DNA of 19,755 nt from positions 1 to 19,755 of the forward strand of contig JNEM01016219.1 of the NCBI GenBank assembly GCA_000697335.1, written 5' to 3'. Numbering within the stretch: the first letter of the stretch is position 1; the number at the start of each line of letters is the position of its first letter. The DNA comes from Conidiobolus incongruus B7586. Lineage: Eukaryota > Entomophthoromycota > Entomophthoromycetes > Entomophthorales > Conidiobolaceae. The notes beneath the pieces are model-generated. The model saw only the letters and a program-made list of their open reading frames with translations, had not been told where the DNA came from and did no database searches. The position numbers and the translations under genes were made by a program. Positions 11,217-19,755 of the stretch are shown here, piece by piece.

Positions 11217-11986
11217 ATGAATTCAAAGTCTGATAAAATTCAAGATTTAGAATACCATGAACTTTCTTCACAACAGAAGGCTTCTCTTGCCCCAAAATTA
11301 GACAAAATCACTCTTACTGAAGATGAAAAGCATCCAGTACATAATTTTATTTATAGAGAATTATTCCAAGTATCTGAAATCGATAAAGATGTTAAAAAAT
11401 TCCAAAGAGGTATTTTTATTACAATTTCATTCAAGCAATTATAATATTTATTACATACTTTAGTTACTAGATTTTATTTTAAGCATCAAACCGTTGAAGA
11501 TTACCAAATCACCATTGATATCGCTTCAGACCTTTACTCTCCTGAAATGGGCTCTTTAGTTGATGTTTATATGGCCTTCTCTTTAAAGGACACCTGGGCT
11601 GGTCCAAGAGAACATGACAAAAATGATGATCAATCTTGGAAAGACGAAGAATCTAAAGTAATTAATAGATTTGATTATATTATGCATGGGAAATGCTATA
11701 AATTCCAGCCTTCTGATAACAACCTAGTGTAAGCTCCTCTAAAAATTTATTAACTATTCATTACTAATTATTTGCTAGTGCCACTTACTTTTCCTTCGGT
11801 GGCCTTTTAATGGAACTTAAGGGTCCTTTTGAAAAATTAACTCAATTTCGTATTGGAGAATATGTATATTTATTGCTCAGAAAACATAATCCCTCCTTAA
11901 TCCAAACTGAGACTCTTGAAGAAACTGAAGCTGAAAAGGAGCGTGATTATGCTTTGAAATTCAACAAATACAAAGCCAAAAACTAA
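11217..11986 (+). CDS. RPB8: RNA polymerase I/II/III common subunit RPABC3 (RPB8), three exons
   Basis: The exons are 11217-11409, 11464-11728 and 11779-11986 (221 residues, TAA). The introns are 54 nt (GTATTT...TTTAG) and 50 nt (GTAAGC...GCTAG); the second carries a TACTAAT branch-like site at 11762-11768. RPB8 is an OB-fold subunit shared by all three nuclear RNA polymerases. Matches from memory of human and yeast RPB8 include LFQVSEIDKDVKKFQRVTR (49-67; human has KKFDRVSR), DYQITIDIASDLY (77-89), RFDYIMHGKCYKF (133-145; yeast YDYVMYGTAYKF), ATYFSFGGLLMELKG (154-168) and VYLLLRK (182-188). RPB8 is usually near 145-150 residues. This one has about 48 extra residues before the OB fold and about 32 charged residues after it (TETLEETEAEKERD region). 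The start at 11217 is the only ATG in the leader frame. The two splice junctions restore the conserved frame exactly, so the model is firm; the role of the extensions is unknown. Confidence 0.93.
11762..11768 (+). promoter_or_regulatory. Probable branch-point sequence TACTAAT in RPB8 intron 2
   Basis: TACTAAT lies 10 nt before the intron's last base (11778). It matches the yeast-type branch consensus TACTAAC at six of seven positions. The position is typical for very short fungal introns, and the other introns here have weaker candidates such as TTAAT. Confidence 0.5.
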
Positions 11987-12774
11987 GATTTTTATAGATA
12001 TATCAAATTAGCCATATAATATTTACTTTCTTTTGATCTTGCCAAATTATTGGACTTAAATATATTATACTGTGTCACCACTATTAATTAAAATATATTT
12101 ATTCTAATATAAATTTAATTTATTTTAATAATATGATCTTAATATATAAGCAATTTTAATAGTCATTTCCAATATGCTTAGTTATTATATTTGGAATTTT
12201 GAATTTATCATCATATTGAAACTATTTAATAATTATTTGCCATAATAAAGGATATTTTAATAATCAGTACAAGTTACACTTCAAATACCAATATTTTAGG
12301 ATTAATAAACTGATAATAAATAATCATATTAGTATATTTTATAAAAAGGATTTTGAATCTGTTTTTAATTATTTCAAATTTGAATAACAAATATAAATAA
12401 TAAATATATTATTAATATCGATATTTAAATAACTAATATATGATGTATTTATATAATATTATAGTTTACATATTTCAATTAATTCATATAATATTTTTTT
12501 GATATGAATATTTATAAAAATGTTTTTCTCATTTAACTAACCCTTAAGTATTATAAATTGGGTAGGATAAAGCATTGAAACGTTGATATTCAGATATTTT
12601 TATAAGACTTGGATAAGCCTGTATCTTGATAATTACCATGTAAAAATATATATTATTTCGAAGACAAAATTCTATAAATAATAGTAAAAACGTTTATAAG
12701 GTTGTTGGATGGGATATTTATTTAACTTGAATCAGATTCCTTAATATATTAATACTGATATTAAGGGGTAAATA
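11987..12774. other. Convergent intergenic region, RPB8 and FAM210-like 3' ends
   Basis: This lies between two genes whose ends face each other, so it should hold both 3' untranslated regions and no promoter for either. The sequence is AT-rich. A mildly less biased patch at 12540-12640 shows no usable frame. No terminator-like element can be named. Confidence 0.5.
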
Positions 12775-13368
12775 TTAGATATTCTTCATTTTCAATATAT
12801 TCAAACGATGAAGCTTTAATGCAAAGGATGGGGTCAAAAACACAACCAGAGGTAAGCGAATAGGCTCAAGTAGTTGATGGAGAGAATAAGCAACTAAAAA
12901 AGTGCTAAATAACGATGGTTTTTCGTCATCTTTGGTATTGGTTGCTTCTATTTCTTTCTGCTGGTCTTCTTTAGACTTTGAAAAGCCTAGATAACTAGAC
13001 CATTCTTTAACCTTGTTTTCAATATATTTTACTTGATCAGCTCCTGAAAGATACAAATATACAAAAATAATAGAGGTATCTACAATAGACACGATGTTAT
13101 ACATAATAAAAGCAGCCCAACCATATTTTTTCATTAAGTCTTTAAAACTCATTTTCTTCTTGGATGTATTAGATTGGGAATTGGGATCTTCTTTTTGACT
13201 CGTATTGGTTGAATAAAATCTGTGAAAATGTCTATATTCAGATCTATGCTGAGACTTAATTACAGGGACAGAATTCAAGTATTTGAAATGACTACCATTC
13301 AATCCAAATGAAGGACGGCATATTCTTAGTCCATGTTTGAAAAGAGTATTGGTTAATCTTTGGCTCAT
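12775..13368 (-). CDS. FAM210/DUF1279-family mitochondrial membrane protein
   Basis: This is a single-exon frame of 197 residues, ATG at 13368 and TAA at 12775. Residues 1-55 are rich in Arg, Lys, His and Ser and lack acidic residues except one Glu, with HRFYSTN at 49-55. This is a typical mitochondrial presequence with a probable cleavage site after Phe-Tyr. The DUF1279 domain spans about 75-190: SFKDLMKKYGWAAFIMYNIV (74-93), a transmembrane helix through SIVDTSIIFVYLYLSG (94-109), a variable charged loop (120-150), then LEPIRLPLVVFLTPSFAL (167-184), which matches the family's closing Pro-x-Arg-x-Pro...Thr-Pro motif. The family includes animal FAM210A/B and yeast Nat2, inner-membrane proteins of incompletely known function. 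The length suits a fungal member. It converges on RPB8 with about 790 bp between stops. Family and compartment are well supported; a precise activity is not. Confidence 0.9.
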   Translation of the reverse strand: MSQRLTNTLFKHGLRICRPSFGLNGSHFKYLNSVPVIKSQHRSEYRHFHRFYSTNTSQKEDPNSQSNTSKKKMSFKDLMKKYGWAAFIMYNIVSIVDTSIIFVYLYLSGADQVKYIENKVKEWSSYLGFSKSKEDQQKEIEATNTKDDEKPSLFSTFLVAYSLHQLLEPIRLPLVVFLTPSFALKLHRLNILKMKNI

Positions 13369-13868
13369 TATAAATACTGAATATTGACCTTATTAATAAA
13401 AAATATCATGAATACATTTTTGAAACATAATTTATATATTCTATTCACCTAAAATATGGGACTAAAATTATACCGAATATACTTTTTTTAATCAAGATTT
13501 CAAAATACTTGTAAATATTATTCCTTACAAAAATGAAAAATTAACAATCAACTAATTGATCAAAAAATTATTAAAATTAAATATTAATTATTTAATTATT
13601 GAAACAAGTTGATTTCGTCATCTAATTATTTTTATTATCGGAATAGCATGAACAGATAGTCTCATATATTGATGTTATATAATATTATACAATAATGTCT
13701 AATTTCGAATAAAGATTTCAATATATGATTATAGAATTGATTAGGAAAATATTGAAGATGAAAGTACCTTTGAATATTACAACAAATAATTGATTGTATA
13801 TAAACTTAAACCAATTTCGCAATAATGAGTTAAAAATTGCAATTATTAGTGTGATTTTATAGAATTAG
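13369..13868. other. AT-rich spacer upstream of the FAM210-like gene
   Basis: No gene is seen. The left edge includes the leader and presumed promoter of the minus-strand FAM210-like gene. Nothing stands out from the AT background. Confidence 0.5.
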
Positions 13869-14164
13869 AATAAAATATCTAACAAGTGTTTCATTCATTT
13901 AATCAAATTAACTTCATATGACGATCTCTTAAATCATCAAATTTCCAATTTGGTTTTCCCAGAATTAGCCACAAACAATAATATTAATATTGGTCCCAAG
14001 ACAATCTCATTATCTTACCAATTAGTTATTCAAAATTGCATTACAATTATTATACTAACAATATAAAAAAATTAACTGAAACCGGTGATAAAAGTGCTTC
14101 ACAATTTAAATATATCAAACTAATAATTTTTATCAAATTTGACCAAAATTCTCCAAATAAGTGA
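13869..14164 (+). pseudogene. Possible decayed coding fragment, family unknown
   Basis: Two overlapping plus-strand frames have coding-like composition in an AT desert. The first is 13869-14066 (65 residues), whose best part is DDLLNHQISNLVFPELATNN followed by INIGPKTISLSYQLVIQN. The second is 13988-14164 (58 residues), containing KKLTETGDKSASQFKYIKL. Neither begins with a usable ATG near its left edge, and they lie in different frames, as expected for a gene that has suffered a frame change or for exons I cannot delimit. No intron with the local GTAA/GTAT...TAG pattern joins them. I do not recognise a family. Chance in AT-rich DNA remains possible. Confidence 0.22.
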
Positions 14165-15232
14165 GAGCTAAGCTTTTTTATAAAGTTCCAATTATTAATA
14201 TTTTGTCATTGAATATAAATATTGCTTATATTTTAATAAAGTTTGGATATTGTTAGTCCACAAAATTAAATCATCGTTAATCAAAGATGCTATAATTATG
14301 ATCTAGTGAATAATATATATTATCAATTCTAATTAATATTCTAATTATAGTTTTATTTAAATACAATGTATTGTAATTTCTCAATCTATTAAATGAGCTA
14401 CTTGAAATTATAAGATATAGTGAAATATTCCAAAAATATTTAATATTTAAAACATAATTAAAAAAGCAATGTATTATATTCATTAAATCATTTTAACTTT
14501 GATTAATATATGAAATATAAAATTTGAATCAATTTTAAACTATATTCATAGTAAATTAAAATAATCTTTTACTTCATCAAATTATATATGAATATTTAAT
14601 AAATATTATTCGTTTTAACTATATTAACATTCTTAATATTTTAAAGAATGTTGATTGACCACTCACCTAATATATATTAATTAGATCATAAAATTAAATA
14701 TTGGATATTATGCATAATCATTATAACAATTTAAAATCACTTAGATGTGATCAATTATTCAAAAAAATATTTAAATATTTGGAATAATTATCCAATACAA
14801 AAAAGACGATTTCAGATTGCATTAGAATGTAGAAAAATGCAATAACATAAATTATGAAAAAAAATTATTAAATAACTAATACGTAATTGTTGATAATTAA
14901 AGAGTATATAGAAATTAGTTTCAAAACAAATACAATGCAAACTATTTGATAGTTTGATGATATAATAAAAATTAGATTAAAAAAGTTAAATTAATTCTTA
15001 TGTACATTAATAAATAGAATAATATAATACAAAAGTAATACCTAAATGGATATATGATAAATTAGTAGATTCGGATTTAAGCGATTGAGATATTAATAAA
15101 GATAATCAGAAATATGCACAAAACCCTATAGTCTCTTCATCAATTGAATGTAAAATTCAATTTAAAGTACAAGGATGATCAAATGGTGATTTCATCATTA
15201 TAAAATAAAATATAAATTCAACAAATATTACC
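14165..15232. other. AT-rich spacer
   Basis: No gene is supported. A 68-codon minus-strand frame at 14277-14483 is made of Ile, Asn, Tyr and Leu codons only and reads as AT noise. At 15010-15175 a minus-strand stretch reads SPFDHPCTLN, then ILHSIDEETIGFCAYF, then LSLLISQSLKSESTNLSYIH with a TGA between each. It looks coding-like and may be more of the broken gene to its right, but no splice arrangement connects them. Confidence 0.4.
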
Positions 15233-15918
15233 TTATTTAAATTGTAAATTGAAAAGGAGTATGGGTCTTAGAATAGATTTGTCAATTTCGCACAGGTCTC
15301 TAAATCGATTATCCAATTGGCTTTCCAAACTAGCGATTTTTAAGGCATTTTGACTGGAATATAAATTAACATAGGTTTCAAAGGGTGGTAAAGAATCAGG
15401 AAGAAGATTCTCTTTGTTTATATATTCTAAATTTTGTACTCTTTCATTTTCAAGTTGAAGTATTTTTAATTTCATAAAAATAAAATCAGATATAAGAATT
15501 AACATTTAATGATAAAAAATACTTTCTTGCTTCCAATTCTCTGAATGTTGAAATATTTCGATCATCTTAGGTATTAGCAGAGCTTCATTGTCTGCAGTAT
15601 ATTCTTAATATTTCTCAAGTTCCTGTTCCTCTTCAAAATATTCTTCATCAAGATCTTTATTTTTGATATTTTCTTCAATCTCCACATTTTGTTGATTGAC
15701 TACATTGCTTTGAATGGCGTTTGAGATATTAGGTTGAGTAAAGTCATGAGGTATTACTAATTATCAAAATGAGTTTGTCTTGTTATGAAAATGATTATTA
15801 TAAATTGAGTTTAATTGAAAGTGAAAATAATTGTCATTACTATTAGAATTATTTTTAATTTAAGGCATATATAGCTGAAAGATAAAAATTCCAAGTTTTA
15901 CCTGCATCTTAAACCCAT
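15233..15918 (-). pseudogene. Unrecognised three-exon gene, probably broken
   Basis: The best model is exons 15918-15902 (ATG GGT TTA AGA TGC AG), 15839-15523 and 15426-15233, with introns of 62 nt (15840-15901, GTAAAA...AATAG) and 96 nt (15427-15522, GTATTT...TTTAG), reading to a TAA at 15233. The phases agree across all three exons, and the splice signals resemble those of the intact neighbours. The frame is nevertheless interrupted by adjacent TGA TAA at 15766-15761 and a TAA at 15607-15605. Visible parts are an Asn/His-rich start (DNYFHFQLNSIYNNHFHN), an acidic stretch (NKDLDEEYFEEEQELEKY), LLIPKMIEIFQHSENWKQ, and a tail with LPDSLPPFETYVNLYSSQNA and LESQLDNRFRDLCEIDKSIL, which could form a short coiled coil. 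I do not recognise a family. TAA and TGA are not reassigned, because the intact genes here all end in TAA. A wrong 5' exon or a base error could also explain the stops. Confidence 0.42.
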
Positions 15919-16703
15919 TTAACTATTCAAATTATCTTAAATAAAATTATGAATTTAAGTTCATATTAAGTCAAATCCAAATTAGTAAATTGAAGTCAAG
16001 CTAATATTAATAATTAATTGGGCATTCGGAACTTTTGTCATATGTTATAGCTGAAATTTAAAGATCAAGAATTCAAAATTGAAATATATTAAAAATACAT
16101 AAATAAAAATCACCATTTTTTATTAAGTTATTATAAATAATATTAAATTATGTTAAATTAATTAAAATTATTATATTCATTCATCACTCAAATATACTAA
16201 TATAATTTTTAGTTTTATTCTTTCAGTTTGATTTTTTAATTATATGAGTATAATGATTAGTATATCTGTCAAGTTTTTTACTATTTGGGTTTTTTATATT
16301 TTTTGATTATAAAAAATAATTTATTATATTAAAAACTTTAATAAATCAATAACTTAAAAATATTTTAGAAATTTCAAGGTTTTGAATATATTTAAAATTT
16401 AGCATATCGAACTCTTAATGATTTTTCAGAAATAAAATGACTCAATGACGAAAATGTAAATCAGCCCTTAATTTTAATTAACAAACATGTTTCTAATAGT
16501 GCGATTGAGAGTTGTATACGAATATGTTTATTATAATAATTATAATAATAATATTATTAGAATATACTTGATATAATATTTGAAATAGAAATTTAAGCAT
16601 TACCAATTAATCCACAATAATGATTATCAGAAATATAAAAAGTTTATATACATTTTATATTTTAAAAAACAATATCTATAAGAGTATCAGTATAAACCAC
16701 TTA
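15919..16703. other. AT-rich spacer
   Basis: No gene is seen on either strand. It lies between the 3' end of the protease gene (16704) and the start of the broken gene (15918), both minus strand, so it should contain the protease 3' untranslated region and the upstream region of the broken gene. Confidence 0.5.
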
Positions 16704-17606
16704 TTACTCATATGCTTTTACAACAGATGATATCCATTCTTTGAAATAACTAACTCTGGCGAAAATCTAAATTCTAATAGTAAGTAAATTTGGATTTATA
16801 GATTAATAATCAACTTACTCCTGGTGAATGAGGCGCTGCACATTCGTCGCCATTGGTTACAATTCCTATTAGCACAGGTCTATCATTGATATATGTGAAC
16901 AATGGACCTCCACTATCACCTCCACATGCATCTTTGCCTCCCTGTGCATATCCAGCACAAATTTGAATATCTGGTTTAACGGTATATCGATTATGGTGAT
17001 TTTGATAATCTTCAACACATTGAATGTCACTGTAAATTGGAAGAGATACTTCTTGCAAGATAGGGCTATTTGAGCCCAATTGGGTGGTTCTACCCCACCC
17101 TAACGCTGTTGTTCTCATTCCTACTTTGTGTTTCGATTGATCATCTAGTTGGACATTGGTGCGAGCATTGCTAGTATTATTCAGAACAAACACAGCCACT
17201 ATTTAAATTATCACTTAATATAATTATCTAAACTAAGATAAAACTTACCATCAAAATAATATGTGCCATCTTCATAGCCTGGATGAATAACTCTGTCAAC
17301 GACTGAGAATACTTTAGCATCTTCATCCTCCGGATCTTTGTCCAAATCATGACGATGAAGATGCACTTTATAAGTCTTCAAAGGGGTATCATTCCCTCCT
17401 ACGCAATGAGCAGCAGTCAGTACAATTTTCTCTGATATTAGTACGCCACCACACCAATGTCTTTTATATCTCATAATGGTAACAATCCACGGATATTTGA
17501 ATGGAGGCTCAACTGAATAACCATTAATGATCCTTCCCTCACTCCCAAAATCCCCATTTAATTTGGAGAGATTTAACAAGAAGACTATATAATTTGATAA
17601 CTTCAT
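16704..17606 (-). CDS. Secreted trypsin-like serine protease (family S1), three exons
   Basis: The exons are 17606-17249, 17198-16819 and 16766-16704 (266 residues, TAA). The introns are 50 nt (17199-17248, GTAAGT...ATAG) and 52 nt (16767-16818, GTAAGT...TTTAG). A short hydrophobic leader (residues 3-16) precedes a brief propeptide. The activation site is Arg25 before IINGY, so the zymogen would be cut by a trypsin-like enzyme. The catalytic triad is visible: His67 in LTAAHC, Asp119 in YYFDVAVFVLN (formed across intron 1) and Ser215 in GDSGGP. Asp209, six residues before the Ser, predicts cleavage after Arg or Lys. Cys52/Cys68, Cys180/Cys200 and Cys211/Cys239 fit the three conserved disulfides. 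ALGWGR lies at 151-156, and the end SPGIFARVSYFKEWI (from exon 3) is the canonical S1 closing helix. All key residues are intact, so it is probably active. In insect-associated fungi such enzymes digest host protein, but that role here is inference. Confidence 0.94.
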
Positions 17607-19755
17607 TAGTAAAATAAGTTACTAATTATAATATTAAATTTGTTCAATATTATTAATAATGTGTTTATAATAAGATATTATTATTTTCGATTGATTTAAT
17701 TAAAAACACAAAATTAATATAACTGTAATAAATATTAATTAAATTTAAATTCAAGAAAGAATTTTAGAAATATATATATAATGATTTAATAATCTATGAC
17801 ATAGTAAGCTTTGAGACTATAGTGATATTTATTCTATCACAGATGATATATTGGACTTTAGTAACTAAAAAAATTTCCACAGTTTGAAAATATATGAAAC
17901 AATACTATTAAATTTAATTTGATTCATTGTCGATTAGTAGTTTGAATATGATTCAATATATCAATAAGGAAAAATTTTACACAATTTCCCTTGTAAATCA
18001 ATTTATCAAGTGAAGAATCAATTATAAATATTACTGTAGAGTTTAATATTTAAAGTATCATCTGATATTATTGAGCGCATTTAATAATAATATATATGAA
18101 AACTATTGAATTCTGATTTTATAATGATATATAAACTATATAGCTCTTAAATACCCCATTTGATTTAATTTTTTAGCTTAATTCCTTTTTAAGATACCAT
18201 TAAGAATTTTTAAATTAATTTATTTAATTTGATTGAATTTCAATCGAATGCTCTTACATATGATCAAAAATAAATTAATATTTTATATTGATTATAATTT
18301 AATAATCACTTTAATTGTAACAATATAAATTTATATAAGAATAATTTCTTAAATTACATTTTAATGTCATATTTCGTAGTATATTGATGTATGTTTTAAC
18401 TAATGTAATTTAAAATCGCGCATATCATATATGAATTTCTTTATATTATAACTTTAATAAACTATTTATATTAATCATATTTCATTTCTGATAGACTTGA
18501 TATAAAATCTTATATTTGTTATTAAAAGTATGTTTCTAGCTTTTTAGAAATATTACTGATAAAATATAAAATTTATAAATGAATAAAATACTTTGTGCTT
18601 ATTAACTTATCAATGAATTCAAAAAATTGACATTTTCTTGGTTTAAGCAATATGTAATTATATTATAAAATTATGATCATGCCTTATGTATTTAATAATC
18701 AAAAGATTGTTGGTTTCAATATAAAATCTCAAATAACAAAATAAAATTGTATATTATTAAAATATAGTGATATTTGTTTAGTTTCAATTAATCTAATGAA
18801 TAATCTATATAATTTTCGGGAATAATTTGAATTAAATTTTTTTACTAAAAATCAAATTAAGCGAGAGTGTATATTTCAAAATTAACAGTCACAAATTTTT
18901 CAAGGTATTTAAGGTCAAATTAATTATGTTGATTTGCTTATTAGGATTCTTCAATCATGTAAACTAAAATAATAATATTATTGTAATTATGATAATTTAT
19001 ATCTAGAAAAACTGAAACAAAAAAATAAATATTGAATGGTAATATATACAAAAGTAAAAAACATAAATAAAATATTAAAACATTTTAATTGAATTTCTTC
19101 TGATTGGTTATGGTGATATATTAATTTTTATTAGTTGGATAAAAGTTATATTGATCATATTCCAGGAAATGCACTCTTCTCAATGATCGACGGTTTTTAA
19201 GTTGTTTAGATTTATCATATATTTAAACACTATTTTATATATCTTTCAATAAATACAATGACTAATAACAACTCACTCAAGAGTTCTGATTATTTGATTG
19301 GACTAAAATATAACTGTGTTTGAATAAAAGTCATAATAAATAGTTAATAACCATTCCTTTTATTCACAGCACTTTTCTTAGCTTAGTAAAACTTTTGAAA
19401 GTACTTGTTTACTCAAAAAATACCTATAATATATTTGTTATTAATTTTGTAAATTTTTATAATATAACAACCAATGATGGTATTTTTAAAATTCTAAAAT
19501 AATTATGTTTATAATTATTCAAATTTAATTATATTAAGTAACTAAGTTATAGTTTTTCAATAAACAAATTTAGCATAATATTATAATTACATATATTCAA
19601 ATTTTAAATCAAAATTGAATTTATATTATTTTAAATAGTTTATTAAATATTATAATATTTTTGAAATATAAAATAACTAACTTTATATCTTTAAATATTT
19701 ATATAACTGAAAAATATAAATATCATAACTTATAACTTAATCTAATATTTTAATA
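17607..19755. other. AT-rich spacer to the window end, no supported gene
   Basis: The left edge includes the leader and promoter of the minus-strand protease. The rest is AT-rich without coding character. A patch at about 19140-19420 is slightly less biased and holds a 21-codon plus-strand frame from ATG at 19258 (MTNNNSLKSSDYLIGLKYNC), which could be a first exon, but no convincing continuation was found. No tRNA, repeat array or mobile-element end is seen. Confidence 0.5.

Noticed and set aside
14277-14483. 68-codon minus-strand frame
   Set aside because: Its Asn/Ile/Tyr/Leu-only composition is what random AT-rich sequence yields.
15233-15756. Reassigned TAA codon (read as Gln) to explain stops in the 15233-15918 gene
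   Set aside because: Reading TAA as Gln does open the frame, but every intact gene in the window ends in TAA at the expected family end, so reassignment is excluded.
1-19755. Organellar (mitochondrial) origin because of the extreme AT content
   Set aside because: Spliceosomal GT-AG introns, RPB8, a nucleoporin and a mitochondrial-targeted protein show nuclear DNA.
1-19755. tRNA genes, transposons, viral or LTR elements, CRISPR arrays
   Set aside because: I scanned for T-loop-like GTTCGANNC boxes, terminal repeats and polymerase, integrase or transposase motifs and saw none that hold up. AT-rich hairpins are everywhere and carry no information.

Overview
This is a gene-poor, extremely AT-rich nuclear window from a eukaryote with very short spliceosomal introns. 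Those I can place with confidence are 48 to 60 nt, begin GTAA or GTAT, and end TAG. The gene set suggests a fungus: a FAM210/DUF1279 mitochondrial protein, a fungal-style STIMATE membrane protein, an FG nucleoporin of the Nup54/Nup57 type and an RPB8 subunit. The long AT-only spacers, compact introns and a secreted animal-like trypsin fit an early-diverging insect-associated lineage such as Entomophthorales (Conidiobolus-like). That placement is inference from gene style, not from a phylogenetic marker.

Layout from left to right. 1-861 is AT-rich spacer. 862-1768 (minus) is a complete three-exon STIMATE-family membrane protein. 1769-5824 is a roughly 4 kb AT desert. 5825-6522 is a compositional island that looks like coding DNA: it holds a 71-codon plus-strand frame with a faint F-box look, and two abutting minus-strand frames with a hydrophobic segment. 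7485-10097 (plus) is the Nup54/Nup57-type nucleoporin, with a 10-nt first exon and a large FG-repeat domain. 11217-11986 (plus) is the three-exon RPB8 gene with unusual extensions at both ends. 12775-13368 (minus) is the intronless FAM210/DUF1279 gene, convergent with RPB8. 13869-14164 is a faint coding relic. 15233-15918 (minus) is an unrecognised gene that looks broken. 16704-17606 (minus) is a complete three-exon trypsin-like protease. 17607-19755 is AT spacer.

The intact genes are unrelated housekeeping functions (nuclear pore, RNA polymerase, mitochondrion, ER or vacuole membrane) plus one secreted protease. Nothing suggests a cluster or operon. I found no tRNA, rRNA, CRISPR array, or recognisable transposon or viral element. 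The most useful results are exon-resolved gene models, in which several apparent starts prove to be internal exon positions, plus three coding-like islands that no recognised gene explains.
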